Source: CAZSCF01 sp964547585
GTDB lineage: Bacteria; Patescibacteriota; Minisyncoccia; Moranbacterales; UBA2206
DNA length: 61,437 nt
Reading direction: 5' to 3'
Assembly (NCBI GenBank): GCA_964547585.1
Contig: CAZJOI010000002.1
Location: forward strand, 1 to 61,437
Shown: piece by piece, positions 1 through 6,075 of the stretch
How the letters are laid out: each line of letters opens with the position of its first letter
How positions within the stretch are numbered: the stretch's first letter is position 1
The notes under the pieces: model-generated
What the model was told of the DNA's origin: nothing
The model's database searches: none
What the model saw: only the letters and a program-made list of their open reading frames with translations
Position numbers and translations under genes: made by a program

Positions 1-46
1 GCAAACTTGTTTTTATTATATCATATTTTTTGGTTTTGTATGCAAG

Positions 47-74
47 AAAAAAACCGTCGTTGTTGACGGTTTTT
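47..74 (-). terminator. Rho-independent terminator of the phosphohexomutase gene
   Basis: An 8-bp stem (51-58 with 65-72, AAACCGTC) around a 6-nt loop is followed on the minus strand by a run of T. It lies about 35 nt past the stop codon at 107. Confidence 0.8.
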
Positions 75-106
75 GTGACTACGGAATTTAGAGCCTTTTT
101 ATCTTG

Positions 107-1471
107 CTACCCTCTAATAAGACTCAGCAATTCATCCCTCTTTTCTTCCATCAATTCTTTTGATTTGGCTTCGACGTTCAAGCGAATGACAGGCTCGGTA
201 TTTGATCCTCGCAGATTAAATCGCCAACCAGCATATTCAATGGAAACTCCGTCTATTTCATCAACACTCTCCGCTTTCTGAGCATATTTTTCCTTGGCCT
301 CTGATATTTTTGATTTTACATCCGATACTTCACTATTAATTTCACCACTCACGAAGTATTTATTCCAAAACATTTCAGTCATAATTTCTGAAAGTGTTTT
401 TTCCTGAGTCGAAAGAAATTCCAACATCATTACAAAAGGAATGAGTCCATTGTCACAATAGAAATAATCTTTGAAATAGTAATGGGCACTCATTTCTCCA
501 CCAAAAACAACATCGTCTTTTCTCATTCTTTCCTTGATGAAAGCATGTCCAGATTTATTAATAATGTCCTTGCCTCCATTTTCCAAAGCAACATCTCTAA
601 TGGCCCAAATAAGCCTTGGATCATGTAGAATAGTGGCACCGGTGTTTCGTTGTAAGAATATTCCACCCAAAAGAGCTGTAATAAAATAGCCTTCAATAAA
701 CTCCCCTTTTTCCGTAAAGAAAAAACAGCGATCAGCGTCCGCATCCCAAGCTACTCCAAAATCAGCTCCGCTTTCCACTACCAACCTAGCAATCTCCTCT
801 CTATTCTCTGGGATCAGTGGATCTGGTCGACCCTTGGGAAAATTACCGTCCGATTCCCAATTTAATTTCACGATATCAATATCCACGCCTTCTAATAGTT
901 TATCCATGGCTCTGCCTCCAACTCCAAAGTTTGGGTTAGCTACAACTTTAAACTTTTTGAACTTGGAAAAATCAGCAAACGATTTTATTTTGGCAATATA
1001 ATCAGCCATGATCTCTTTTTTCTCAACCAAGCTTGCTAAGGTTGAACCTTCAAAAAAAGGTTCAACCTTAGCAGGATAAGAAAGTGCGATATCTCTGATC
1101 TCAAAAAGTCCAGTGTCAGATGAAATGGGTCGCGATTCTTCACGGACAAATTTCAAGCCATTATATTCCTTGGGATTATGCGAAGCCGTAAGGGAAAATC
1201 CACCGGCATAACCATAATTAGCCACCGAAAAATAGAGCATATCGGTGGAAATTTCTCCCACATCAATAACTCTTATTCCCTGATCCGTTACCGCTTTAAT
1301 AGCGGCTTTTTTGAGAGAGGGCGAAGAAAGACGCACATCTGATCCAATGACAACCTCACTAGGTTTCACAAATTCGCAATAAGCTTTGGCAATATTATAA
1401 ACGTCCTGCTCGTTAATTTCAGAAGGATAAATTCCGCGAACATCATAGGCCTTAAAAATACTTTTTTCCAT
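107..1471 (-). CDS. manB: Phosphomannomutase/phosphoglucomutase family protein
   Basis: A 454-residue alpha-D-phosphohexomutase that would interconvert hexose 6- and 1-phosphates in the cytoplasm, feeding nucleotide-sugar and envelope polymer synthesis. The phosphoserine loop TASHNP is at residues 95-100, the Mg-binding loop DADADR at 243-248, the sugar-specificity loop GEMSAH at 325-330, and the phosphate-binding RGSNTEP loop near the C-terminus, so all four active-site segments are intact. Mannose versus glucose specificity cannot be decided by reading. Length is normal for the family. No SD precedes the ATG. The oddity is a perfect 16-bp inverted repeat inside the gene (1035-1072) encoding residues 134-146, in the linker between domains 1 and 2. 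Confidence 0.9.
   Translation of the reverse strand: MEKSIFKAYDVRGIYPSEINEQDVYNIAKAYCEFVKPSEVVIGSDVRLSSPSLKKAAIKAVTDQGIRVIDVGEISTDMLYFSVANYGYAGGFSLTASHNPKEYNGLKFVREESRPISSDTGLFEIRDIALSYPAKVEPFFEGSTLASLVEKKEIMADYIAKIKSFADFSKFKKFKVVANPNFGVGGRAMDKLLEGVDIDIVKLNWESDGNFPKGRPDPLIPENREEIARLVVESGADFGVAWDADADRCFFFTEKGEFIEGYFITALLGGIFLQRNTGATILHDPRLIWAIRDVALENGGKDIINKSGHAFIKERMRKDDVVFGGEMSAHYYFKDYFYCDNGLIPFVMMLEFLSTQEKTLSEIMTEMFWNKYFVSGEINSEVSDVKSKISEAKEKYAQKAESVDEIDGVSIEYAGWRFNLRGSNTEPVIRLNVEAKSKELMEEKRDELLSLIRG
1035..1072. repeat. Perfect palindrome inside the phosphohexomutase gene
   Basis: Arms 1035-1050 and 1057-1072 are perfect reverse complements separated by 6 nt. It is read in frame as residues 134-146 of the enzyme, between two conserved domains. 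Its outer end (GCTAAGG/CCTTAGC) is also found at the ends of the intergenic inverted repeat at 27988-28131. Confidence 0.85.
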
Positions 1472-1570
1472 ATTCTTTTATTGTTAAATTGTTACATTGC
1501 TAAATTGCTAAACTTATCTTATCATTGAAAGAGTTTCAATTCAACCATTTAATTATTTAGCAATTTAACC

Positions 1571-2674
1571 ATGAAAATAGGTATTGTTGGACTGCCAAAT
1601 GTGGGGAAAAGCACCCTTTTTAAGGCTCTGACTCGCGTGGCGGTAGATATTAATAATTACCCCTTTTGCACCATCGAGCCCACTGTGGGCATTGTTAAGG
1701 TGCCTGATGAACGTCTACAAAAACTAGCTGAAATGTCCAAGTCCAAAAAGATAGTTCCGGCTTTTGTGGAATTTGTGGACATTGCCGGCCTTGTTAAAGG
1801 TGCTTCGACTGGCGAAGGCTTAGGCAATAAATTTCTAGCTACCATCCGCGAAACAGACGCCATCGCTCAAGTCGTCAGAGTTTTTCCCGCCCTAGGTGGG
1901 TCCGCCTTGAGCGGAGAGATAACTCATGTTTATAACACTATTGACCCCGGGAGAGATATTGAAATTATTAATTCCGAATTAATGCTGGCCGATTTGGAAA
2001 CCATCAGCAAAGTTAAATTCAGATTGGAAAAAGACAAGCGTGGCGAAAAAAACCGTGCCCGCAATGCTGTGCATAGCGCTGCAGGCGGAGGTGCAGCCGA
2101 ACAATTGGAAGTTTTGGAAAAAATTCAAAAAAATTTGGAAGCTGGAAAGTTGGCCAACGAGACAGCTCTGGACATGCAAGATGAAAATACCAAAATTATT
2201 GTCCGCGAACTTTCGCTTTTGACCATGAAACCATTTCTGTATGTTTACAACGTTGCCGATGTAAATGAAAAATTGCCTGATGATTTGGAAAAAAGAAATC
2301 ATGTTAAGCTGGACATTAAAATTGAGGAAGAGCTTTTGGAAATGTCTGCAGAAGAAGCCAAGGAAATGGAAATCAAATCATCTATCGATAACCTGATAAT
2401 CAAAGCCTATGAAATTTTGGGCCTCATTACATTTTTGACCACAGGAGAAGATGAATCGCGAGCTTGGACAATTAAAAAAGATTCAACCGCACCTGAAGCC
2501 GGTGCTGCCATTCACACTGATTTCCAAGAAAAATTCATCCGCGCCGATGTCATTATGTGGGATAAGCTTCTGGGAATCGGCTCTTGGGGCAAAGCCAAAG
2601 AACTAGGCATCGTAAAAACCGTCGGCAAGGAATACATTATGCACGATGGGGAAGTGGTTGAATTTAAAGTGTAG
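1571..2674 (+). CDS. ychF: Ribosome-associated GTPase/ATPase YchF (OLA1 family)
   Basis: A 367-residue Obg-family P-loop NTPase that in other bacteria binds ribosomes and favours ATP. The P-loop GLPNVGKS is at residues 7-14, the switch II region reads FVDIAGLVKGAS (69-80), a coiled-coil insert follows in the middle, and the C-terminal TGS domain (LITFLTTGEDESRAW onward) is complete. Compared with the E. coli protein from memory, about seven extra residues occur at 106-116 (PALGGSALSGE), exactly where a copy of a dispersed palindromic repeat lies in the DNA (1889-1915). It stands alone, divergent from the phosphohexomutase gene, and no SD is visible before the ATG. Confidence 0.95.
   Translation: MKIGIVGLPNVGKSTLFKALTRVAVDINNYPFCTIEPTVGIVKVPDERLQKLAEMSKSKKIVPAFVEFVDIAGLVKGASTGEGLGNKFLATIRETDAIAQVVRVFPALGGSALSGEITHVYNTIDPGRDIEIINSELMLADLETISKVKFRLEKDKRGEKNRARNAVHSAAGGGAAEQLEVLEKIQKNLEAGKLANETALDMQDENTKIIVRELSLLTMKPFLYVYNVADVNEKLPDDLEKRNHVKLDIKIEEELLEMSAEEAKEMEIKSSIDNLIIKAYEILGLITFLTTGEDESRAWTIKKDSTAPEAGAAIHTDFQEKFIRADVIMWDKLLGIGSWGKAKELGIVKTVGKEYIMHDGEVVEFKV
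1889..1915 (+). repeat. In-frame copy of a dispersed double-hairpin repeat within ychF
   Basis: These 27 bases match the intergenic copy at 34526-34552 at 22 of 27 positions. Both have the plan GCC-NNN-GG followed by GCC-TTG-GGC. The copy is translated as part of a peptide that YchF homologues lack. Confidence 0.65.
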
Positions 2675-2943
2675 AATTTGACTCTTTTTTTCTTTAATGC
2701 TAAGCTAAAAACAATTCAGAAAGCCCATGATTTTCCCGCCTCGAGCCTAGTCGAGAGGATAGGAAAATACAGATCCGCAAGGAAAGCCTGTCCGCAATGC
2801 ATGAAGCATAGCGAATACAGGCGGAGCTTTCTTGGGGATTTTTGTTTTTTGCCCAAATATTTGATTTGGGTATAAAAAACAAATCCGCCTTGGGCGGATT
2901 AATAACATTGAATAAAAGTTTAATTAATCTAGAAAAAATCACT
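2675..2943. other. Intergenic space with GC-rich composite repeats
   Basis: The space between ychF and rpsF holds a GC-rich patch (about 2735-2835) with several small hairpins, such as CTCGA-GCCTAG-TCGAG, and an outer pair AAAGC/GCTTT, then the clear hairpin at 2883-2899. No convincing gene is seen. An open frame reaches upstream of rpsF to 2842 but does not look like S6 protein. Confidence 0.5.
2883..2899. repeat. Single-hairpin copy of the dispersed repeat
   Basis: ATCCGCC-TTG-GGCGGAT, a perfect 7-bp stem with a TTG loop, 45 nt before rpsF. It has the same plan as half of the repeats at 13451, 13779 and 34526. Confidence 0.75.
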
Positions 2944-3441
2944 ATGAAGTACGAGCTGTTTTATTTGGTTGGTGTTTCGAAAGAAGCAGATCTGCCAAAA
3001 ATAAAAGAAGATCTCAAAAATATCGTCTTGGAAGAAGGCGGAGTTTTTGAAGAAAAAGAAACTGAGGAAAAAAGAAAACTTTCCTATGAAGTAAAACATG
3101 AAACTCACGGCATCTATGTGGCCCAGAGATTCGAATTGGAAAGCACTGAAAAAATCCAGTCTATCATCAGAAAAGTCACTCTCTATCCAAATATCCTGAG
3201 ATTCCTGATGAGCAAGGCCGATGAACTTCCGGAACTGCGGACCAAAGAAGAAAGAATCAAGGGCTTTCCACAGCAACAGCAACCGGTCAAAGAAAAACCA
3301 GTCAGAAAAGTTTCTGAGCCTCAGATTAAAAAGATTGAGAAAGAAGAAATACCAGCAGAAAAATCAAAAGAGGAAGCTGCCGCAGAAAAAATCGATAATG
3401 AAGACATTGATAAAAAATTAGAAGAAATCTTAAACATTTAA
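2944..3441 (+). CDS. rpsF: 30S ribosomal protein bS6
   Basis: A 165-residue protein whose first 95 or so residues form the S6 fold (begins MKYELFYLVGV). S6 binds the central domain of 16S rRNA next to S18. The start at 2944 is chosen because the S6 core begins there; the frame is open to 2842 but the added residues are unlike S6. The C-terminal 65 residues form a Lys/Glu-rich tail longer than in most bacteria, probably unstructured. It is the first gene of the classical rpsF-ssb-rpsR order, followed here by efp. A long inverted repeat (3446-3576) separates it from ssb. Confidence 0.93.
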   Translation: MKYELFYLVGVSKEADLPKIKEDLKNIVLEEGGVFEEKETEEKRKLSYEVKHETHGIYVAQRFELESTEKIQSIIRKVTLYPNILRFLMSKADELPELRTKEERIKGFPQQQQPVKEKPVRKVSEPQIKKIEKEEIPAEKSKEEAAAEKIDNEDIDKKLEEILNI

Positions 3442-3445
3442 TTTA

Positions 3446-3576
3446 TCCCTCACCATTTTTCGGCTATTTGCAAATAATAAAATAAATAATTTTTGGAGAT
3501 ATAAATATTATTTGATAACAATTTAATTATTAATAAAAACCCTCGCCTTAGGCGAAAGCCGAAAAATGGTGAGGGA
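3446..3576. repeat. Long inverted repeat between rpsF and ssb
   Basis: Arms 3446-3464 and 3558-3576 are perfect 19-bp reverse complements around a 93-nt AT-rich centre that itself holds a small hairpin at about 3542-3557. The right arm carries a GAGGGA that could act as a weak SD for ssb, 11 nt from its ATG. A solo copy of the arm (18 of 19 bases) lies before the pilin gene that starts at 45869. Confidence 0.85.
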
Positions 3577-3587
3577 CAAGAAAAGCT

Positions 3588-4027
3588 ATGAACGTTAATA
3601 AGGTCCTTCTCGTCGGCAGATTAACTCGTGATCCAGAAATACGTACAACTTCTGGAGGTCAAAATGTTGCCTCTCTCAGTATGGCAACTAATCGTTTTTG
3701 GAAAGATAAAAGCGGGCAAAGACAAGACAAAACAACTTTTCACAATGTCATCCTCTGGGGAAGACTAGCTGAAATTGCCGGACAATATCTTACCAAGGGT
3801 CAGGAAGCCTATATCGAAGGTCGAATAGAAACCCGGAAATATACTGCCAAAGATGGAACTGACCGCTATATTACCGAAATTATTGCTGAGAATATGCAAC
3901 TCGGCTCCAAACCACAAGNNNNNNNNNNGCTACTCCAGCAGAACAAGCCGCAGCTCCCGAAGAAATTCCTACCATCAACTTGGACGAAGAACAAGAAGAA
4001 GTAAAAATTTCTGACGTGCCGTTTTAA
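3588..4027 (+). CDS. ssb: Single-stranded DNA-binding protein, interrupted by an assembly gap
   Basis: SSB coats single-stranded DNA in replication, repair and recombination. The OB fold is clear from MNVNKVLLVGRLTRDPEIR through ENMQLGSK. Ten Ns at 3919-3928 break the flexible linker. After the gap the correct frame resumes at 3929 and reads an acidic tail ending SDVPF, the conserved SSB C-terminal tip that docks partner proteins, with its stop at 4025-4027. The frame differs by one from that before the gap, so the true gap is not 10 nt (2 modulo 3 is needed). It lies between rpsF and rpsR as in most bacteria. Confidence 0.93.
3919..3928. other. Assembly gap (10 N) in ssb
   Basis: Ten Ns in the linker-coding part of ssb. 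The frames on both sides show the number is a placeholder. Confidence 0.95.
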
Positions 4028-4050
4028 CTTATTAACTGAATAATAATTTT

Positions 4051-4257
4051 ATGGAAAAGAAACTTTGTTTTTTTTGCGAAAATAAACTGGATAAAATTGA
4101 CTACAAAGATGCCTACCTTCTACGAAGATTTATGAATTCTCAGGGAAAGATTTATCCTTCAAAACGTCATGGCACTTGTTCCAAACATCAGAGAACACTC
4201 GCCAATGCCATCAAGAAGGCCCGCATCATGGCCTTGGTACCATTTGTCGTAAAATAA
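4051..4257 (+). CDS. rpsR: 30S ribosomal protein bS18
   Basis: A 68-residue S18, partner of S6 on the platform of the small subunit. The family signature is readable as DYKDAYLLRRFMNSQGKI followed by a basic segment (SKHQRTLANAIKKAR) and a C-terminal LVPFV. Cysteines at the N-terminus (CFFC) plus one at residue 51 suggest the zinc-binding type of S18. It lies 23 nt after ssb. A tandem ACGT-rich tract separates it from efp. Confidence 0.95.
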   Translation: MEKKLCFFCENKLDKIDYKDAYLLRRFMNSQGKIYPSKRHGTCSKHQRTLANAIKKARIMALVPFVVK

Positions 4258-4261
4258 AGAA

Positions 4262-4326
4262 ACGTCTTAACGTCGCACGTCTCAACGTCTTTACGTTCTG
4301 GCGTTTGAACGTTCTGACGTTTGACA
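4262..4326. repeat. Degenerate tandem ACGTC/ACGTT tract
   Basis: About eight spaced copies of an ACGTC or ACGTT word fill the short space between rpsR and efp, ending just before the efp ATG. No SD is seen within it. Other gene borders in the window have similar tracts built from other words. Confidence 0.6.
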
Positions 4327-4333
4327 TAAAGTC

Positions 4334-4891
4334 ATGTTAGGAATAAGCGAAATAAAAACAGGCAAAAATATTATTTTTGAGAAGAACCCCTATGTGGTTC
4401 TTTATCAGGAACATTCCAAGACCGGTCGAGCCGGATCGGTTCTTAGAACCCGCTTGCGCAATCTTTTGACTGGAGCAGTTCTGGAAAGAACTTTCCAAGG
4501 CGCAGAACATGTTTCCGAAGCTGACATTACCAAAGCCAAAGCTCAATTTCTCTACAAAGAAGGTGCTGCCTATTCTTTTATGGATATGGAAAGCTATGAG
4601 CAATTTTCCTTACCAGCAGAAGTCTTGGGCGATGCAGTAAATTATCTGATTGATGGAACAGAAGTTTCTGTTTTGAATTTCAACAGCAATCCAATCAATA
4701 TTGAGCTACCAGTAAAAATTAATTTGGAAGTTATTGAAGCTCCACCCGGAATCAAAGGCAACACCGTTTCAACTGGCGGCAAGATGGTTACTCTGCAAAC
4801 TGGCCTCAAAATTTCGGTTCCCCTCTTTGTTAATCAGGGCGATACAATCACTGTTAATACAGAAAGAGGTGAATATGTTGGCCGAGCGTAA
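4334..4891 (+). CDS. efp: Elongation factor P with arginine at the tip
   Basis: A 185-residue EF-P, which enters the ribosomal E site and relieves stalling at proline runs. The three beta-barrel domains are complete (KOW-like 1-65, central OB, C-terminal OB ending GDTITVNTERGEYVGRA). At the domain-1 loop tip, where E. coli has the modified Lys34 in PGKGQA, this protein reads TGRAGS, so the tip residue is Arg32. Arg-type EF-Ps are rhamnosylated by EarP in Pseudomonas and Neisseria; no EarP or EpmA is in this window. It is the last gene of the rpsF-ssb-rpsR-efp run and ends at a strong terminator. Confidence 0.95.
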   Translation: MLGISEIKTGKNIIFEKNPYVVLYQEHSKTGRAGSVLRTRLRNLLTGAVLERTFQGAEHVSEADITKAKAQFLYKEGAAYSFMDMESYEQFSLPAEVLGDAVNYLIDGTEVSVLNFNSNPINIELPVKINLEVIEAPPGIKGNTVSTGGKMVTLQTGLKISVPLFVNQGDTITVNTERGEYVGRA

Positions 4892-4916
4892 AAAAATCTC
4901 CGAAAGGAGATTTTTT
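4891..4916. terminator. Bidirectional terminator between efp and the RAYT gene
   Basis: An AT-flanked stem with GGAGAT/ATCTCC and a GAAA tetraloop, with an A-run on one side and a T-run on the other. It can stop both efp and the convergent gene at 4921-5472. Confidence 0.9.
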
Positions 4917-4920
4917 TAAT

Positions 4921-5472
4921 TTATATCCATACGTTCTCCATATTGTTTCTGTCTCGTTCCCACATTTCTGGATTTTTTATTATATATTCTCTAATTTTAT
5001 TCAACGACGTTTCATTGCGGATAATGTGATCGTAAAAACGGGGTTGCCAGGCGAAATTCGAATCACACATATGGATACGTTTCGTTGTTATGCCTTTAAA
5101 TCCTCTTATTATAGATGCCAAATTATTTATTTGGGGTCCAAATTTATTTTTATATTTCGTTATATCCGTAGAGACGCATTGCAATGCGTCTCTACCCTGC
5201 GGCAACAATGCGTCTCTACCGGACGCAATTTCAATAATCATATGCACATGATTTGGCATAATTACGCATTCATTCAATATTACATTTTTACGTATAATTG
5301 GTGTCCGCAACCATTCTTCTTCAACCATTTTTCCAATTTCTGACAATGCCATTTTTCCATTTTTCACCGAGCCAAATAATTCCAGCCGATCTTTGGTACA
5401 AATGGTCACAAAATACATTCCATTTTGCGAATAATTATAATGCTTGAGGCGGTTAGCTTTTCTATTTTTCAT
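4921..5472 (-). CDS. REP-associated tyrosine transposase (RAYT, Y1 family)
   Basis: A 183-residue single-domain Y1 (IS200/IS605-type) HUH endonuclease of the RAYT group, which cut and join single-stranded DNA at REP-like hairpins. The HUH motif is HVH at residues 75-77 within PNHVHMI, and the nucleophile is probably Tyr147 in RFYDHIIRNE. No terminal repeats or partner gene for an IS are seen, which fits a domesticated RAYT. The striking feature is that residues 85-102 are encoded by a palindromic repeat with a second half-copy (5168-5219), located between the HUH strand and the following helix. It is convergent with efp. Confidence 0.85.
   Translation of the reverse strand: MKNRKANRLKHYNYSQNGMYFVTICTKDRLELFGSVKNGKMALSEIGKMVEEEWLRTPIIRKNVILNECVIMPNHVHMIIEIASGRDALLPQGRDALQCVSTDITKYKNKFGPQINNLASIIRGFKGITTKRIHMCDSNFAWQPRFYDHIIRNETSLNKIREYIIKNPEMWERDRNNMENVWI
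5168..5219. repeat. 28-bp perfect palindrome plus half copy inside the RAYT gene
   Basis: 5168-5195 is a perfect 28-bp palindrome (half site GTAGAGACGCATTG). 5206-5219 repeats one 14-nt half exactly. Both are read in frame as a GRDAL-type repeat in the transposase. From general knowledge, GTAGAGACGC palindromes are dispersed in many bacterial genomes. Confidence 0.9.
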
Positions 5473-5516
5473 TTTTATTTTTCCTCCATCCCGCTAGAAG
5501 CAAGCTGAAACCGCCA

Positions 5517-6035
5517 TCACTGTTTTTGCTCTTGTTTATTAATTTCAATATATTTCCGCCAGACTCGTTGCAAATTCAAAACTTTTTGACGAATAAAAAA
5601 ATATTTTTTTATTTGTTCTTCAAATTGATCCAGCGCCAACCCGGTTTCACAAATGTCACGAACTTGATCCAAGTATGCGACCATCTTATTGCAAGCCAAC
5701 ATCACTTTGTCCAAAGTTAGCAGACTTTGTTCTCTGGTGCCGAAACGCTGGGAATGAGCTTCGGCAATCAGATGCGGAATGGAAAGGGCGCAACCTATCA
5801 TATTTTTAATAATAAATTCTTTTGTTCCATCTCCGATATTTTCTTTTGTTGAATTTATAACTCCGGCTGTCATTTTGGTTGCAAAGACTGCAGACTCCAG
5901 AGACTTTTGATAGACTTCCAGATCAGTAAAATGCTTGACGACTTTTTTCGTCCCATTCCCAAAATTGCCCGCGCTTTGTGGCGAGTACCCTGTCCCCCTT
6001 TTATTATAATAATTAGTGTAATTTTGCTGATACAT
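5517..6035 (-). CDS. Four-helix-bundle protein (23S rRNA intervening-sequence / bAvd-like family)
   Basis: A 172-residue protein if it starts at the ATG at 6035. The frame is open to 6305, but that part overlaps the nuclease gene and encodes the dispersed repeat at 6042-6070, so it is probably not translated. The body (FTDLEVYQKSLESAVFATKM onward) has the helical pattern and the Leu-Ala-Glu-Ala-His segment of the four-helix family first named from rRNA intervening sequences. Relatives include accessory proteins of diversity-generating retroelements, but no reverse transcriptase is present here. It follows the nuclease gene on the same strand. Function is unknown. Confidence 0.65.
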   Translation of the reverse strand: MYQQNYTNYYNKRGTGYSPQSAGNFGNGTKKVVKHFTDLEVYQKSLESAVFATKMTAGVINSTKENIGDGTKEFIIKNMIGCALSIPHLIAEAHSQRFGTREQSLLTLDKVMLACNKMVAYLDQVRDICETGLALDQFEEQIKKYFFIRQKVLNLQRVWRKYIEINKQEQKQ

Positions 6036-6041
6036 ATCATG

Positions 6042-6070
6042 TGTCATTCCCGCGAAGGCGGGAATCCAGT
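6042..6070. repeat. TGTCATTCCC...GGGAATCCAGT dispersed repeat, intergenic copy
   Basis: A 29-nt element with an 8-bp stem (ATTCCCGC-GAAG-GCGGGAAT) between the nuclease and four-helix genes. A degenerate 29-nt copy lies inside the nuclease gene at 7121-7149. Confidence 0.85.
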
Positions 6071-6075
6071 CATTT

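Noticed and set aside
3929..4004. An ssb C-terminus ending in a Lys-rich TWTKNKKK tail
   Set aside because: This results from reading through the 10-N placeholder in the wrong frame. The other frame gives the canonical acidic tail ending DVPF.
4262..4326. Regularly spaced short repeats as a possible CRISPR array
   Set aside because: The words are 5-8 nt with no constant repeat of 23 nt or more and no spacers of even length. No cas gene is in the window.
4921..5472. An autonomous IS200/IS605 insertion sequence
   Set aside because: No subterminal hairpin pair or TnpB gene is found around the Y1 gene; the palindrome is inside the coding region.
5517..6035. Four-helix protein as the accessory protein of a diversity-generating retroelement
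   Set aside because: No reverse transcriptase, template repeat or variable repeat is seen in the window.
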